Origin: an uncultured Eubacteriales bacterium
Lineage (GTDB): Bacteria; Bacillota; Clostridia; Oscillospirales; CAG-382
Direction: 5' to 3'
Assembly (NCBI GenBank): GCA_900550505.1
Contig: URSI01000004.1
Location: forward strand, 1 to 20,246
Length of the DNA: 20,246 nt
Both the position numbers and the translations under genes were made by a program. The notes beneath the pieces are model-generated. The model did no database searches and was not told the DNA's origin. It saw nothing but the letters and a program-made list of their open reading frames with translations. Positions 1 through 8,699 of the stretch are shown piece after piece (position 1 is the stretch's first letter; each line of letters begins with the position of its first letter).

Positions 1-769
1 ACAGCCAGAGCTTCCAGAACGGGTTGAACCATCGGTCTTTTTTGAGCTGCTTTCCGTTTTGCAGCGTTATTTTCATTACCTCAAAGTCCCAGCGCTTCCC
101 GTCCTTGAACCGGTAGTTGAGAGAGCCGATGCCGGAGGAAAATCGTGATTTGAGGTGGGAATCCAGCGATCTCATATAATTCGGGCTCGGCACACCCTCA
201 CAGATCACCTCGACGGTGAGCAATCCCGACGTATCGCGATCGCCGAGGAAAGCCCGCAGCCCCGCTATCTGACACGGAGTCCCCGAAAACAGCACGCGGG
301 TCCCCCCCGCAAGCATATGCCGGACTTCTTTATAGCAGGAGCCCATGACGCTTTGAGCGTACTTTGATCCGCGGAAACGCGATGCTTCCGCGACGGTGCG
401 TGCGGCTTTATGGTACACCGACAACCCGTCTGCGACCGCTCCGAACACCACACCGCCCCCTGCGATCCATTCGCCCGCTATCGCCGAGAACGCCCCGCCG
501 GAGGTACTTTCCCTCAGCACGGAATCGTCGCCGTGGTGACCTCCGAACGCGGTTCGCTGTCCCGTGAATCGTTCCGGCGGACGGTCAAACGGGCACACCG
601 ACAGACAGGCGCCGCAATCCGTACACAGCAAAGCGTCCACCTGCGGATACCTGAAGCCGTCCTCGTCCGGCACCATGGATATGGCGGAGTGCGGGCATAT
701 CTGCACGCACGCTTCGCAGCCGAAGCAGCTGCTTTTTTCGTGTGTTTTCAAATATCCCACGGCGGTCAC
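1..769 (-). CDS. FrhB-like iron-sulfur protein (coenzyme F420 hydrogenase/dehydrogenase beta-subunit family), 3' end cut by window edge
   Basis: Translating the minus strand by hand gives 256 codons open to the left edge, so the C-terminus is missing. The N-terminus carries two 4Fe-4S ferredoxin motifs, CFGCEACVQICP (C15, C18, C21, C25) and CTDCGACLSVCP (C49, C52, C55, C59). These are followed by the family segments ESTSGGAFSAIA and FSGTPCQIAGLRAF. Family members are flavin/Fe-S electron-transfer proteins; copies in polysaccharide clusters have no settled biochemical role. The proposed GTG start at 769 overlaps the pyruvyl transferase stop (GTGA). A second GTG at 760 is equally possible, because neither has a clear Shine-Dalgarno. 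It is the last visible gene of the polysaccharide operon. Family assignment is firm; the substrate and whether F420 is involved are unknown. Confidence 0.9.
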   Translation of the reverse strand, partial: MTAVGYLKTHEKSSCFGCEACVQICPHSAISMVPDEDGFRYPQVDALLCTDCGACLSVCPFDRPPERFTGQRTAFGGHHGDDSVLRESTSGGAFSAIAGEWIAGGGVVFGAVADGLSVYHKAARTVAEASRFRGSKYAQSVMGSCYKEVRHMLAGGTRVLFSGTPCQIAGLRAFLGDRDTSGLLTVEVICEGVPSPNYMRSLDSHLKSRFSSGIGSLNYRFKDGKRWDFEVMKITLQNGKQLKKDRWFNPFWKLWL

Positions 770-1902
770 CGGCAGAGCGAAAGCGAGTCGTCAAGAAATT
801 TCAGCGAAGTATTTCTATGCGCCGCCAGACGGTTTTGCGCTGCTTTTATGTCGTTTGCCGATACCGCAGTTGCCGGAACAGAAGGCAGCTTGAGGTCGGA
901 AAGCCCCGAAATCTCCAGCAGCTCGCTTATTTTCGTATCGCACTGTTCGCGTGAAAACACGGTAAACGGTCGACCGTACTGAAACGACACGATCATTCCG
1001 TGGTAGGAATTTGTCACGGTCAGCTCGGCTCCGCGTACAAGCGAGAGAAATTCGTCGACGCCCGCTTCGTAAAACATCCGGTGCCTTGCGGCGTTTACGG
1101 CGCGCAGGCTTATCTCCACAATATCCCATCCGTTTTCGGCGGCGAGCCGCTCGGCATATTCCTCCATATGGCTGTTGTAACGCCGGGCGTACAGTAGCAG
1201 ATACGGCTTGTCGTGGAGCCTTTCGCGGCAGGCTATGGTCTCAAAATCATCTTTGCACAGCAGCAGCGTCGGATCAAGTGTGCGGCAGACGTTTACTCTG
1301 TCTTTGTCGGTGTTTGCGCGTACAAAATCCACAAGCGTGCTTTCTCTCAGCCCTATCGCTTTGAAGTTCCCGAGCCGTGAGCGGAGCGTGTCGAGCTGTT
1401 CGCCTTTTATTTTCGCATCGCCGAAGCTGGCTGCATATGATATCGAAAACCCGTCTTTCATGCACGGATAGTTGGCGTAATATCCGTCGTCGAAACCGAA
1501 TTCGTCGGGGCAGAAGATCGTGTCGCTGCCGCAAATGAACCCATCGAGCGATTCCGTGTCGACGATGTCGCAGAAATTCCCGGAAGTGTATGAGTTTTTC
1601 GTGCGATTGAACGCCTCGTGATAGAACCGGTCGAATTTTTCGTAATTTATCCTTATCGCCGGCAGGCTCAGCTCGCACATCCTGCGTGACACTTCGTCTT
1701 TGTCCCACATATTTCTCATGGGATCGAGCGGATCCTTGTCGCGCAGCACGTCCGGGCAGTAGTCGACCAGCACCGATTGCCAGCGGCCGCCGGCGCCCAG
1801 TTTATCGACGATGCGGCAGAGCGCCCAGGACTGAAGTGCGGAGCCGTAATTTGTGAAATTACAGTATATGTTGTAGCTGACCGTTCCGAATCTTTTCATC
1901 AT
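766..1902 (-). CDS. Polysaccharide pyruvyl transferase family protein
   Basis: A 378-residue protein of the CsaB/WcaK-like pyruvyl transferase family, which transfers pyruvate from phosphoenolpyruvate to a sugar as a ketal, adding negative charge to surface glycans. The N-terminal FGTVSYNIYCNFTNYGSALQ matches the usual opening (G-N-x-GSxLQ). The C-terminal half has the conserved VTNSYHGMIVSFQYGRPF segment, whose S-x-HG motif is the family signature. Length fits. Two adjacent ATGs (1902 and 1899) follow a GGAG; spacing is 5 nt to the first and 8 nt to the second, so the second may be the true start. The gene lies just after the LicD gene and overlaps the following FrhB-like gene, a neighbour pair that recurs in bacterial glycan clusters. 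The acceptor sugar cannot be read from sequence. Confidence 0.88.
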   Translation of the reverse strand: MMKRFGTVSYNIYCNFTNYGSALQSWALCRIVDKLGAGGRWQSVLVDYCPDVLRDKDPLDPMRNMWDKDEVSRRMCELSLPAIRINYEKFDRFYHEAFNRTKNSYTSGNFCDIVDTESLDGFICGSDTIFCPDEFGFDDGYYANYPCMKDGFSISYAASFGDAKIKGEQLDTLRSRLGNFKAIGLRESTLVDFVRANTDKDRVNVCRTLDPTLLLCKDDFETIACRERLHDKPYLLLYARRYNSHMEEYAERLAAENGWDIVEISLRAVNAARHRMFYEAGVDEFLSLVRGAELTVTNSYHGMIVSFQYGRPFTVFSREQCDTKISELLEISGLSDLKLPSVPATAVSANDIKAAQNRLAAHRNTSLKFLDDSLSLCR

Positions 1903-1926
1903 CTCAACTCCCGAATAGTGCGTGCA

Positions 1927-2733
1927 TCAGCCGTCGGTTCCGTCGGTAAAGTATGCCTTGAACCGGTGCGGCGAGACCCTTTTGTTCTCCGGCGGGGGCG
2001 TCATGTAGTCGCCGTATATGGCAGTCAGGTAATCGTGATATCTGAGCGGCGCTTCATATTTTCCGCCTTCAAAGTCCAGCATCACCGTTCCTTCCATCAC
2101 CGCGTTTTCCACTTCGCGATACATTTTGCTGAAGGATACTATCTGACCGCCGTATACGGTGTCGTGCATACTGTATGTCTTTGCCATACGCTCTACCGCG
2201 CCGAGCAGGCGCCGTGTGCCGATCATACGCGCTATCAGGCATTTGAAGCGCAGATAGGCGCTGTCGTCTTTTGCACACACCCTTGCCGAATACGCGCAGA
2301 GCGTACGCAGCCTCCACAGCCTTCTCTGGAAGCGGCGCCGCTTTTTTTCGTCGTCCGGCAGCCCGTCAAGCGGGAATATGTCGACGGATACCCCGCCGTT
2401 TTTTATGGTAGTCAGATTTTCTTCCGACAGACGCGTATGTGTGTCCGCTACCTTTGCAAACGGATAAAAATAGTCGCGCTCGGTCTCTGAGCACAGCACC
2501 CTGTATCTTCCGTCACGGGGAAACAGTGCGATAAATTTTTCGTAATCTTCCCGTGGCATCGAAAGGTCGATATCGTCGTCCCACGGTATGAACCCGCCGT
2601 GTCTGACTGCACCCAGCAGAGTGCCGGAGTCGAGCAGGCAGCGCAGTCCGTTTTCACGGCAGAAGCCGGTCACCGCATTCAGTATACCGAGCTGAACCTG
2701 CCTGAGCTGCTCGGGCGTCATTTCTTTTTCCAT
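1927..2733 (-). CDS. LicD-family phosphotransferase
   Basis: A 268-residue LicD-family protein. These nucleotidyltransferase-fold enzymes attach phosphocholine or similar phospho-groups (for example ribitol or glycerol phosphate) to cell-surface glycans. The hallmark is present near residues 35 to 65: LLDSGTLLGAVRHGGFIPWD followed by DDIDLSMPREDY, with the acidic metal-binding cluster WDDDID. The ATG at 2733 sits one base after the flippase stop (TAA-a-ATG), and its Shine-Dalgarno (GGGAGGAG) lies inside the last codons of that gene, suggesting coupled translation. No licA/licC choline kinase or cytidylyltransferase gene is visible, so choline as the donor moiety is not established; the transferred group may differ. 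Confidence 0.9.
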   Translation of the reverse strand: MEKEMTPEQLRQVQLGILNAVTGFCRENGLRCLLDSGTLLGAVRHGGFIPWDDDIDLSMPREDYEKFIALFPRDGRYRVLCSETERDYFYPFAKVADTHTRLSEENLTTIKNGGVSVDIFPLDGLPDDEKKRRRFQRRLWRLRTLCAYSARVCAKDDSAYLRFKCLIARMIGTRRLLGAVERMAKTYSMHDTVYGGQIVSFSKMYREVENAVMEGTVMLDFEGGKYEAPLRYHDYLTAIYGDYMTPPPENKRVSPHRFKAYFTDGTDG

Positions 2734-2734
2734 T

Positions 2735-4276
2735 TTACCGTCTCCTCCCGAGCAGTCTCGTTGCCGTCGCTTTCAGTTCTTTGCCGAAAAACAGAGCAGC
2801 GGCGGCAGTCATCATCAACAGTACAACGGCGGATACCTCAGCGGCGCGGAGCGTCCAGTCGTAATCCGTTATATCCGCGGCCGGAAAAACATATTTGAAC
2901 AGCAGGATCGAAGCGCCGGAAGCGACGCCGAACACCACGAGCCTTGACACACATTTGCTTACCGGGCGCATAATTATCCGGTTTTTCGTGTAGAGAACCT
3001 GAAGTATCATTCTCACCGCCATCGAAACCGCCGTGCCTGCTGCCACGCCGATGAGTCCGAACCGAGGGACCAGCAGAAGTGAAAGCACGATATTTATCGC
3101 CGCTTCGGCATATGCATACGGCGCGGTCTGCCTGAAATGCCCGGCGGTATATGCAATACTGACGTAAGGGTCGCGCAGACAGTAGAGCATTTCCGCAACG
3201 AGTATCAGCACGCCGAAGACCGGCTGGATATAATCCGCATCGGTTATACCGCGTGTATAAACGCCGACAAACGGAACTATCAGCAGTATCGCACACGTAA
3301 ACAGCACAAATGTTATGAAGCTGACGGCAAATTCGTACAGATCAAAAGCGCCCGCCGTCCTCTCCTTGTCGTCCTGCGCCGCTATGTTGCCTATCGACGG
3401 TATGACCGCTGAGGAAAGCGCTGCGACAAGCGTTTTCAGCGAGTTTGCGACGGCAAAGTAAACGGTGTAAACGGATACCGCCGAAAGAGGCATGAACAGA
3501 GTGAGTATGACTATGTCGGTATTCGTATGTATGAAAAACGCAAGATTCTGTCCGAATCCTGACCACCGCTGGCGCAGCGAGTCCGTATCGGGCGGGACTG
3601 TTTTGTCGAGTTTGTATTTCCGTTTTATAAAGATCCCGTATATCAGCGGCTGCAGGAAAAAAACCAGCGCGCTGACGGCTTTGACTATGAGCAGATCGTC
3701 AAAAAGCCTGACGCTCGCCACCACGAGCAGCAGATTGAGCAATATCAGCAATGACTGCGTCAAAGACAGAAACGTCACGCGCCTGTCCGCTTTGAGCAGC
3801 AGTCTGGCGGTGAGTGAAAAGAAATATTGCACGAACAGCGAGCTGCCTATCACGCAGATAAGCGCCGCAATGTACCAGTAGCTTTCTCCGCCTCTGAGAA
3901 ACGAAGGATATATCAGGGCTGTTGCTGCGACATAAACGACATATATGAGCGCGACACGTCGGAAAAACCGTTCTGTGGCGTTGACTATGCCGCTGATTTT
4001 TCTTAGGTCGTTTTCCGCCAGCGGACGGTAGAGCGAGGCGGTCACTACCCCGCCCACGCCGCCTTCAAGCAGCGTTATGTAATTGAGTATCTGCGTCACC
4101 GAGCTTACGAGCCCGTTCATCTCGGAGCCAAAGACCGATATGAGGACCCTCGGAAGGATAAGACCGCTTATCAGCGTTATGACCTGAAGAAGGAGCGTTG
4201 ACGCAAGACTGGCGGCGACGACGTTTTTTCTCACCGGCAGATTTTCGTTTTTTTCAGTATCAGACAGTGTCGTCAC
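2735..4276 (-). CDS. Wzx-like oligosaccharide flippase (MOP superfamily)
   Basis: A 513-residue polytopic membrane protein with about 14 hydrophobic segments, the usual architecture of polysaccharide flippases that move undecaprenyl-linked repeat units across the membrane. Characteristic features are the N-terminal GLILPRVLISVFGSEMNGLV segment and a C-terminal region containing YAEAAINIVLSLLLVPRFGL and GVAAGTAVSMAVRMI. The assigned start is GTG at 4276, the first possible start after an in-frame stop. Its Shine-Dalgarno is poor (only a G-run abutting the GTG), and a GTG at 4234 is an alternative. The 40-bp gap before it is one of the larger gaps in the operon. The next gene (LicD) follows after a single base. 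Confidence 0.88.
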   Translation of the reverse strand: MTTLSDTEKNENLPVRKNVVAASLASTLLLQVITLISGLILPRVLISVFGSEMNGLVSSVTQILNYITLLEGGVGGVVTASLYRPLAENDLRKISGIVNATERFFRRVALIYVVYVAATALIYPSFLRGGESYWYIAALICVIGSSLFVQYFFSLTARLLLKADRRVTFLSLTQSLLILLNLLLVVASVRLFDDLLIVKAVSALVFFLQPLIYGIFIKRKYKLDKTVPPDTDSLRQRWSGFGQNLAFFIHTNTDIVILTLFMPLSAVSVYTVYFAVANSLKTLVAALSSAVIPSIGNIAAQDDKERTAGAFDLYEFAVSFITFVLFTCAILLIVPFVGVYTRGITDADYIQPVFGVLILVAEMLYCLRDPYVSIAYTAGHFRQTAPYAYAEAAINIVLSLLLVPRFGLIGVAAGTAVSMAVRMILQVLYTKNRIIMRPVSKCVSRLVVFGVASGASILLFKYVFPAADITDYDWTLRAAEVSAVVLLMMTAAAALFFGKELKATATRLLGRRR

Positions 4277-4316
4277 CCCCGTTAAAAGACGGTATCAAGC
4301 CGGGACCGAAAAGTCT

Positions 4317-5342
4317 TCAGCGGTTTTCGCGAAGTCTCCAGTATGCACCCGCGAGCGCAGGCAATACGGCAGATCCGCGGCGTACGGAAGAAAACAGCAG
4401 CCGCTCTGCCAACGGCAGTGAAGCTGTTTTCAGAGCCGATGCGATCGGCGGTGCATTGAAAAACCCGCGCAGCTCCGAGCAGGCGGCCGCAGCCGGCATA
4501 TTTCCTCTGCAAAGCTGGTTTTTACATACGAGCAGGGCAAGAAACGCAAAATATTCGTTTATCCCCGGCATGTCCCGGCAGCTTTTCACGAGGTATTCCG
4601 TGAGTTTAAGCACGCGGGCGGGCATGGCGGGGTCAAAAGCGTTGGTCATCGAGCCCCCGTTGTCACTTGCGTACAGGTACCCGTGGATCGGCGCTATGCG
4701 TACGCAATTTGATTTCAGCAGGCACGGATATGTGAGCGCCGCGTCCTCTCCCATAGTCAGCTCGTCGGGAACGGAGCGCAGCTGCTCTGCGGCAAGCTCT
4801 CTGCGGAAGCATTTTGACCAGACTGACGGCGATATCCCGAAGTTGAAAAACGGAGCGACGGACATCGCAGAGCCGAGCAGCTCTTTCAGGTTCTCGCCGC
4901 AGTACGTTCCGGGCATAGGATGCGGCAGGATCTTGCGGCTGCCTGAAGATGAACACTCCGTGTATCCGAAAGCCAGCACGTCCGGCTTGCCGTCCGCGAG
5001 AAAGGCGGCCGCTTCGGAGATATGTCCGGGCGATATCGTGTCGTCGCTGTCGACAAAGGTCACATATGTGCCCCGTGCCGCGCATACGCCCGCGCGCCGC
5101 GCGCTCACCAGACCTTGGTTTTTCCGGTGTATCACGGTCACGTTCGGATGATACGATGCAAAATCATCGCACATCTGCGGACACCCGTCCGGAGAACCGT
5201 CGTCTACGAGTATGATCTCAAAGCTATTATGATCCTGACGCGAAAGGCTTTCGAGACATTTGCCGAACAACCTTTCGGTGCGGTAGACCGGAACGATCAC
5301 GCTGATGAGCGGAGCGCCGCGGGTTTCATTGTTCATGTTCAT
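4317..5342 (-). CDS. Family 2 glycosyltransferase
   Basis: A 341-residue GT-A fold glycosyltransferase, cytoplasmic or membrane-associated, that adds one sugar from a nucleotide-sugar donor. The GT2 features are clear: LISVIVPVYRTERLFGKCLE at the N-terminus, the nucleotide-binding VDDGSPDG, and the metal-binding DSDD near residues 97 to 100. The C-terminal half is typical of the long EpsJ/TuaG-like branch. The ATG at 5342 has a good GGAGG seven bases upstream and overlaps the preceding polymerase stop in an ATGA junction, supporting translational coupling. Linkage and sugar specificity cannot be predicted. Confidence 0.9.
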   Translation of the reverse strand: MNMNNETRGAPLISVIVPVYRTERLFGKCLESLSRQDHNSFEIILVDDGSPDGCPQMCDDFASYHPNVTVIHRKNQGLVSARRAGVCAARGTYVTFVDSDDTISPGHISEAAAFLADGKPDVLAFGYTECSSSGSRKILPHPMPGTYCGENLKELLGSAMSVAPFFNFGISPSVWSKCFRRELAAEQLRSVPDELTMGEDAALTYPCLLKSNCVRIAPIHGYLYASDNGGSMTNAFDPAMPARVLKLTEYLVKSCRDMPGINEYFAFLALLVCKNQLCRGNMPAAAACSELRGFFNAPPIASALKTASLPLAERLLFSSVRRGSAVLPALAGAYWRLRENR

Positions 5343-6643
5343 ACCTGAACCTCCGTGGCGCGGCGCCGCAAGGTATCAAAGTCGATATTGAACACCGAGT
5401 AGCATATCATCAGCTGGAAACACAGATCATATGCCGTCAGTCCGCCGAGGAAAAAATACATCATGGCGGTCACGATCAGGCACAGATAGTTTTCGGGGCG
5501 ACGCCTTATGCTCCGCTTGTTTCGCGTCATGATCACCGAGATCAGTGCGAAATACAGTATGAACCCCACAACGCCCGTTATGTACAGTATCTCTATGTAA
5601 ATGTTATGCGGTCCCTTTGAATTGACGAGCGGCGCTCCTATCCCGTTGCCCAGCAGCAGCTCCGCAGGTCCGCTCTGAGCTATGGCGCTCATGTAACCGC
5701 GCCAGATCCCCATGCGACCCGTCGTCACGTCACCGCTTTTGATGGAGCTTATAAGCCTTTCGGTTATCTGTGCAAATATCCCGCCGCCCAGTATCAGTGT
5801 TATCACGGCAAAAGCCGCAACGACGGCCATTGCGGCCTTGAATTCCTTTATACGTCGGTATTTGAGCAGAAGGTACATACATGCCACGAAAACAACCGCG
5901 AGCATGAGCAGAAACGATTTGCTGTTGGTCAGCGTGCCAAAAAACACCGAAAAAAGCAGCAGGAGCCACGATATTCCGGTGGAAGCTCTGCCGGTTATCC
6001 ACCGCAGCGCGAGAATGACTATTGCAAGTATCAGCGATATCGAATAGTAGTTCGGGTCGGCGTTGAGACCCGTGAATCTGTCATAGCCGCCGTATGACGA
6101 CACGGGTGCCACATATTGCTGCATCGTCTGGCTGTAAGGTACAAACAGCCCGGTAAATGAAGAGGTGAGCACCCCGCACACGAAGGCAGAACACGGCGAC
6201 TCGTGGTTTTTGCGCTCGGTCCCCGTATAAAACGACAGCAGCAGGAACGATGCGATCACCTTGAACAGTTCTCCGTAGGAGCTTGACCGAAGCACCAACA
6301 GTACCGAAAATGCTACGAGAGGTATGAGCGGCGCCCGCGGGAGCCGCCGGTCGCGCAGCATCAGTATCAGCAGTGAATATAGCTCCGCTGCGGTAAAAAA
6401 CGACATACCTTCCGGCTCCAGCTTGAAAAGCCCAGCAAACGGAAAAAGCATCAGTAAAAACGAGAAGATGCGCGTGTTGTCGAGCGAAGGAAGGTAGACT
6501 ATGCATATTGCCAGCGCGACAAAGCTCAGAGGCTTGAAATAAACGCCTCCGATTATGCACGCCGCCACGCACGCGAATGCTATATAGATATTAAGCTCCG
6601 CCGCACGTTCGGCGGAATTATTTGACGTGATCGTTTCGTTCAT
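5339..6643 (-). CDS. O-antigen ligase/Wzy-type polysaccharide polymerase
   Basis: A 434-residue membrane protein with roughly ten or more hydrophobic segments, interrupted by a larger exposed loop in the C-terminal half containing TTGRMGIWRGYMSA and GPHNIYIEILYITGVVGFIL. These match the Wzy_C/O-antigen ligase family, in which the loop holds the conserved Arg and His. RFTGLNADPNYYS in the middle is another common motif. Next to a priming transferase, several GTs and a flippase, the likely job is polymerising flipped repeat units on the outer face of the membrane. Translation starts at ATG 6643 with a GAGG 12 nt upstream, which lies in the loop of a small hairpin (see 6651 to 6685). Confidence 0.85.
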   Translation of the reverse strand: MNETITSNNSAERAAELNIYIAFACVAACIIGGVYFKPLSFVALAICIVYLPSLDNTRIFSFLLMLFPFAGLFKLEPEGMSFFTAAELYSLLILMLRDRRLPRAPLIPLVAFSVLLVLRSSSYGELFKVIASFLLLSFYTGTERKNHESPCSAFVCGVLTSSFTGLFVPYSQTMQQYVAPVSSYGGYDRFTGLNADPNYYSISLILAIVILALRWITGRASTGISWLLLLFSVFFGTLTNSKSFLLMLAVVFVACMYLLLKYRRIKEFKAAMAVVAAFAVITLILGGGIFAQITERLISSIKSGDVTTGRMGIWRGYMSAIAQSGPAELLLGNGIGAPLVNSKGPHNIYIEILYITGVVGFILYFALISVIMTRNKRSIRRRPENYLCLIVTAMMYFFLGGLTAYDLCFQLMICYSVFNIDFDTLRRRATEVQV

Positions 6644-6650
6644 GTTTCAA

Positions 6651-6685
6651 ACGCACCTCTGCGTATGTTGCGGCAGCAGTGCCGC
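6651..6685 (-). promoter_or_regulatory. Two small hairpins between the GT4 and polymerase genes, one presenting the SD
   Basis: The 46-bp gap contains two perfect stem-loops on the minus strand. The first is GCGGCA-CTGC-TGCCGC (6685 to 6670), directly after the GT4 stop. The second is ACGCA-GAGG-TGCGT (6664 to 6651), whose loop is the only GAGG Shine-Dalgarno ahead of the polymerase ATG at 6643. There is no T-run, so these are not intrinsic terminators. They could tune translation or mRNA processing at this junction. The pairing is seen directly; function is inference. Confidence 0.45.
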
Positions 6686-6689
6686 GGTG

Positions 6690-7853
6690 TCAGTCAAGTG
6701 CCGTATTCAGGGCCGACAGCGTATCCGGTTCCTCATAACGCGAATCGGCAAGATGTTCCTTTATTTTCCGTATGCGCTCCGGCTCATCGAGCAGACTGCG
6801 CAGCGTATCGGTCAGGGCAGAGTCCGTATTTTCCGTCACGAAGCCGTTTTCACCGAGCATTTCTCGCGCGGAAAGCGTGGCGGTGCTCAGCACGGGCAGC
6901 CCCAGCAGCAGCGCTTCACGGAAGACCACCGGCGCCGCCTCGTGGCGCGACGGTACCACGAGCAGGTCTGCCGATGCCATGCGGCGGTACGGGTTTGTTT
7001 CTTCACCGGTAAATGTCACGCGGTCGCTCAGCGAAAGCGACTCGGCGAGCGATACCAGCGCGTTTCTTTCCTCTCCGTCTCCGACCACTGTATAGTGAAA
7101 GTTGTTTCGTTCCAAAGTCGCCAGCGCGCGCAGGACGCGGTCGATGCCCTTTTCACCCGACAGCCTCGCCACTGTCAGCAGCTCGACACGGCCGTTTTCG
7201 CGCTTCTCCGCACCGGCTGCAAGGGATTTGATCTTTTCTGCGTCTATCGCGTTCGGCACGGTGACGCAGCGATTTGCGAGCTCCGGCAACGCTTCGGCAA
7301 AGCGCGCACGTACGGAGTCCGACACGCAGGCTATGGTGTCAAACCGCCGGTATATCCCGTCGCTGTAACCGCTGCGGGTGCCCGAAGCCGTGTAGTCACA
7401 GTGGATAAAGCACAGCTTTTTTTTCGCATTCACGCGGTCGAGCACATATTCCGCCGTGCCTCCGTAGAAGCTGTGCTGCGCGCTGCAGTGCAGATATGAT
7501 ATCGCAGCATCGTAATATTCGTGCGTCTGACCGGGGCATGACAGCTCCATCAGCGACACGGCGGCTCCGAAACCGAACACCTTCGTGATCGCCGCGAGCG
7601 ACCCGCGGATCAGTCTGTCGCCGGGTGTGGTACAGTCGCGCTGCGAACATCCCACGAGTCTGAACGCGCCGCGCACCGGTACGATTTTTACGTTTTCGGG
7701 AACCTCCCCGAGCAATTCGCCCCTTGCGTCAAACAGCAAAAGCGTGACATCATAGCGCAATGCCGCCAATGACAGCATCGCGGTAAGCGCCTTTTGCACG
7801 CCGCCTATGCGCATGTTGTTGTTGGCTATCAGAAGTTTTTTCTTCGGTGTCAT
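6690..7853 (-). CDS. Family 4 (group 1) glycosyltransferase
   Basis: A GT-B retaining glycosyltransferase of 387 residues. The N-terminal domain begins KKLLIANNNMRIGGVQKAL, with the donor/acceptor loop IGGVQKAL. The C-terminal nucleotide-sugar domain includes LLTVARLSGEKGIDRVL, VVGDGEER and the E-x7-E motif EAAPVVFRE (E305 and E313). An upstream in-frame ATG at 7898 would add 15 residues, but they overlap the previous gene. ATG 7853 gives the normal family N-terminus, follows the upstream stop by 5 bp and has an AGGAAG about 11 bases before it, so it is preferred. The gene sits between a GT2 and the polymerase. Confidence 0.9.
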   Translation of the reverse strand: MTPKKKLLIANNNMRIGGVQKALTAMLSLAALRYDVTLLLFDARGELLGEVPENVKIVPVRGAFRLVGCSQRDCTTPGDRLIRGSLAAITKVFGFGAAVSLMELSCPGQTHEYYDAAISYLHCSAQHSFYGGTAEYVLDRVNAKKKLCFIHCDYTASGTRSGYSDGIYRRFDTIACVSDSVRARFAEALPELANRCVTVPNAIDAEKIKSLAAGAEKRENGRVELLTVARLSGEKGIDRVLRALATLERNNFHYTVVGDGEERNALVSLAESLSLSDRVTFTGEETNPYRRMASADLLVVPSRHEAAPVVFREALLLGLPVLSTATLSAREMLGENGFVTENTDSALTDTLRSLLDEPERIRKIKEHLADSRYEEPDTLSALNTALD

Positions 7854-7858
7854 TTTGT

Positions 7859-8665
7859 TCAGGCTTCCTTTTCGCCCTGTTGCCGCGTGGAGCTGCATGT
7901 AAAGCTTTTCGCGCCCGCAGCCATCAGCCGGTAAGCGTCAAACGGGCTCGTGCCGTAGGCTCTGCTGTGCCTGAGCGCGTCCTGGAGGCAGAGCAGCGGC
8001 CAGAACCGCCGCGAGACGGCGCGGTACAGCGCGCCCTGATCCCTCAGATATTTTTCATCGTATCCGGTCAGCCAGCTCGACGGACGTTCTTCCGTAAGCG
8101 CGGCAATATAGTCGGGCACCGCGCGTATGACCAGTCCGCGGTCGAGACACGCGGTCAGGAACAGCGAATCTTCGCCGTGGCAATGAGGAGTTCCGCCGCC
8201 GAAGCATTGGTTAAAGAAAATGCCGTTTTTCCTTATGCTTTCGAGCCGGAACGCTATTCGTGCGGTGCCGTAACGCAGGTAATTCAGCCGTCCGACCCGT
8301 CCGGGACGGGTGATTATATGACGCGTAGGTGTCTTTTCCCGCAGGTTGAACACTATCACGTCCGCGTCGCGGTAGGTTTTAAAGGCCTTCAGCACAATTT
8401 TTTCGTAGTCGTCGCAATACACCATGTCGTCGTCTGCAAACAGGCAGATATCGCCCGTGGCGCGCATCAGGGCGTTGTTGCGGTTGAGTCCCACTCCGCG
8501 CTCGGCAAAGTTCAGATACGTTACGCTGTGTCCGCACTTCTCAAACCGTTCGATACTGTCAAAGCCGCATTGATTGCCGACTATGACGTCGGTGCTGATA
8601 TTCATTTTGTCCGGCAGCGAGTGATCCGTCTGGTTCATTGCCGCCACAAGGACCTGAAGCTTCAT
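7859..8665 (-). CDS. GT-A (family 2-like) glycosyltransferase
   Basis: A 268-residue protein with a shortened GT-A fold. It begins MKLQVLVAAMNQTDHSLPDK, has a metal-binding ADDDMVY near residues 77 to 83, and preserves the preceding GVGLNRNNALMRATGDICLF pattern that in GT2 enzymes leads into the D-x-D. The N-terminal strand differs from classical GT2 (no SVIVPVYN), placing it in the smaller glycosyltransferase group often annotated simply as family 2 or A. The ATG at 8665 has a G-rich but weak Shine-Dalgarno. The upstream gene ends 34 bp earlier and the GT4 gene begins 5 bp after it. Sugar specificity is unknown. Confidence 0.82.
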   Translation of the reverse strand: MKLQVLVAAMNQTDHSLPDKMNISTDVIVGNQCGFDSIERFEKCGHSVTYLNFAERGVGLNRNNALMRATGDICLFADDDMVYCDDYEKIVLKAFKTYRDADVIVFNLREKTPTRHIITRPGRVGRLNYLRYGTARIAFRLESIRKNGIFFNQCFGGGTPHCHGEDSLFLTACLDRGLVIRAVPDYIAALTEERPSSWLTGYDEKYLRDQGALYRAVSRRFWPLLCLQDALRHSRAYGTSPFDAYRLMAAGAKSFTCSSTRQQGEKEA

Positions 8666-8699
8666 CGGCTTGTCCCCCGTGCATCTGTTGCGTTGTATC

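Noticed and set aside
155..982. Several plus-strand frames opposite the FrhB-like and pyruvyl transferase genes
   Set aside because: The minus-strand reading gives intact Fe-S motifs and a continuous family match, so the plus-strand frames are shadows.
4284..4308. Possible terminator between the GT2 (4317) and flippase genes: CGGT/ACCG followed by TCTTTT
   Set aside because: The stem is only four pairs with an 11-nt loop; too weak to call, and the downstream genes have no promoter of their own that I can see.
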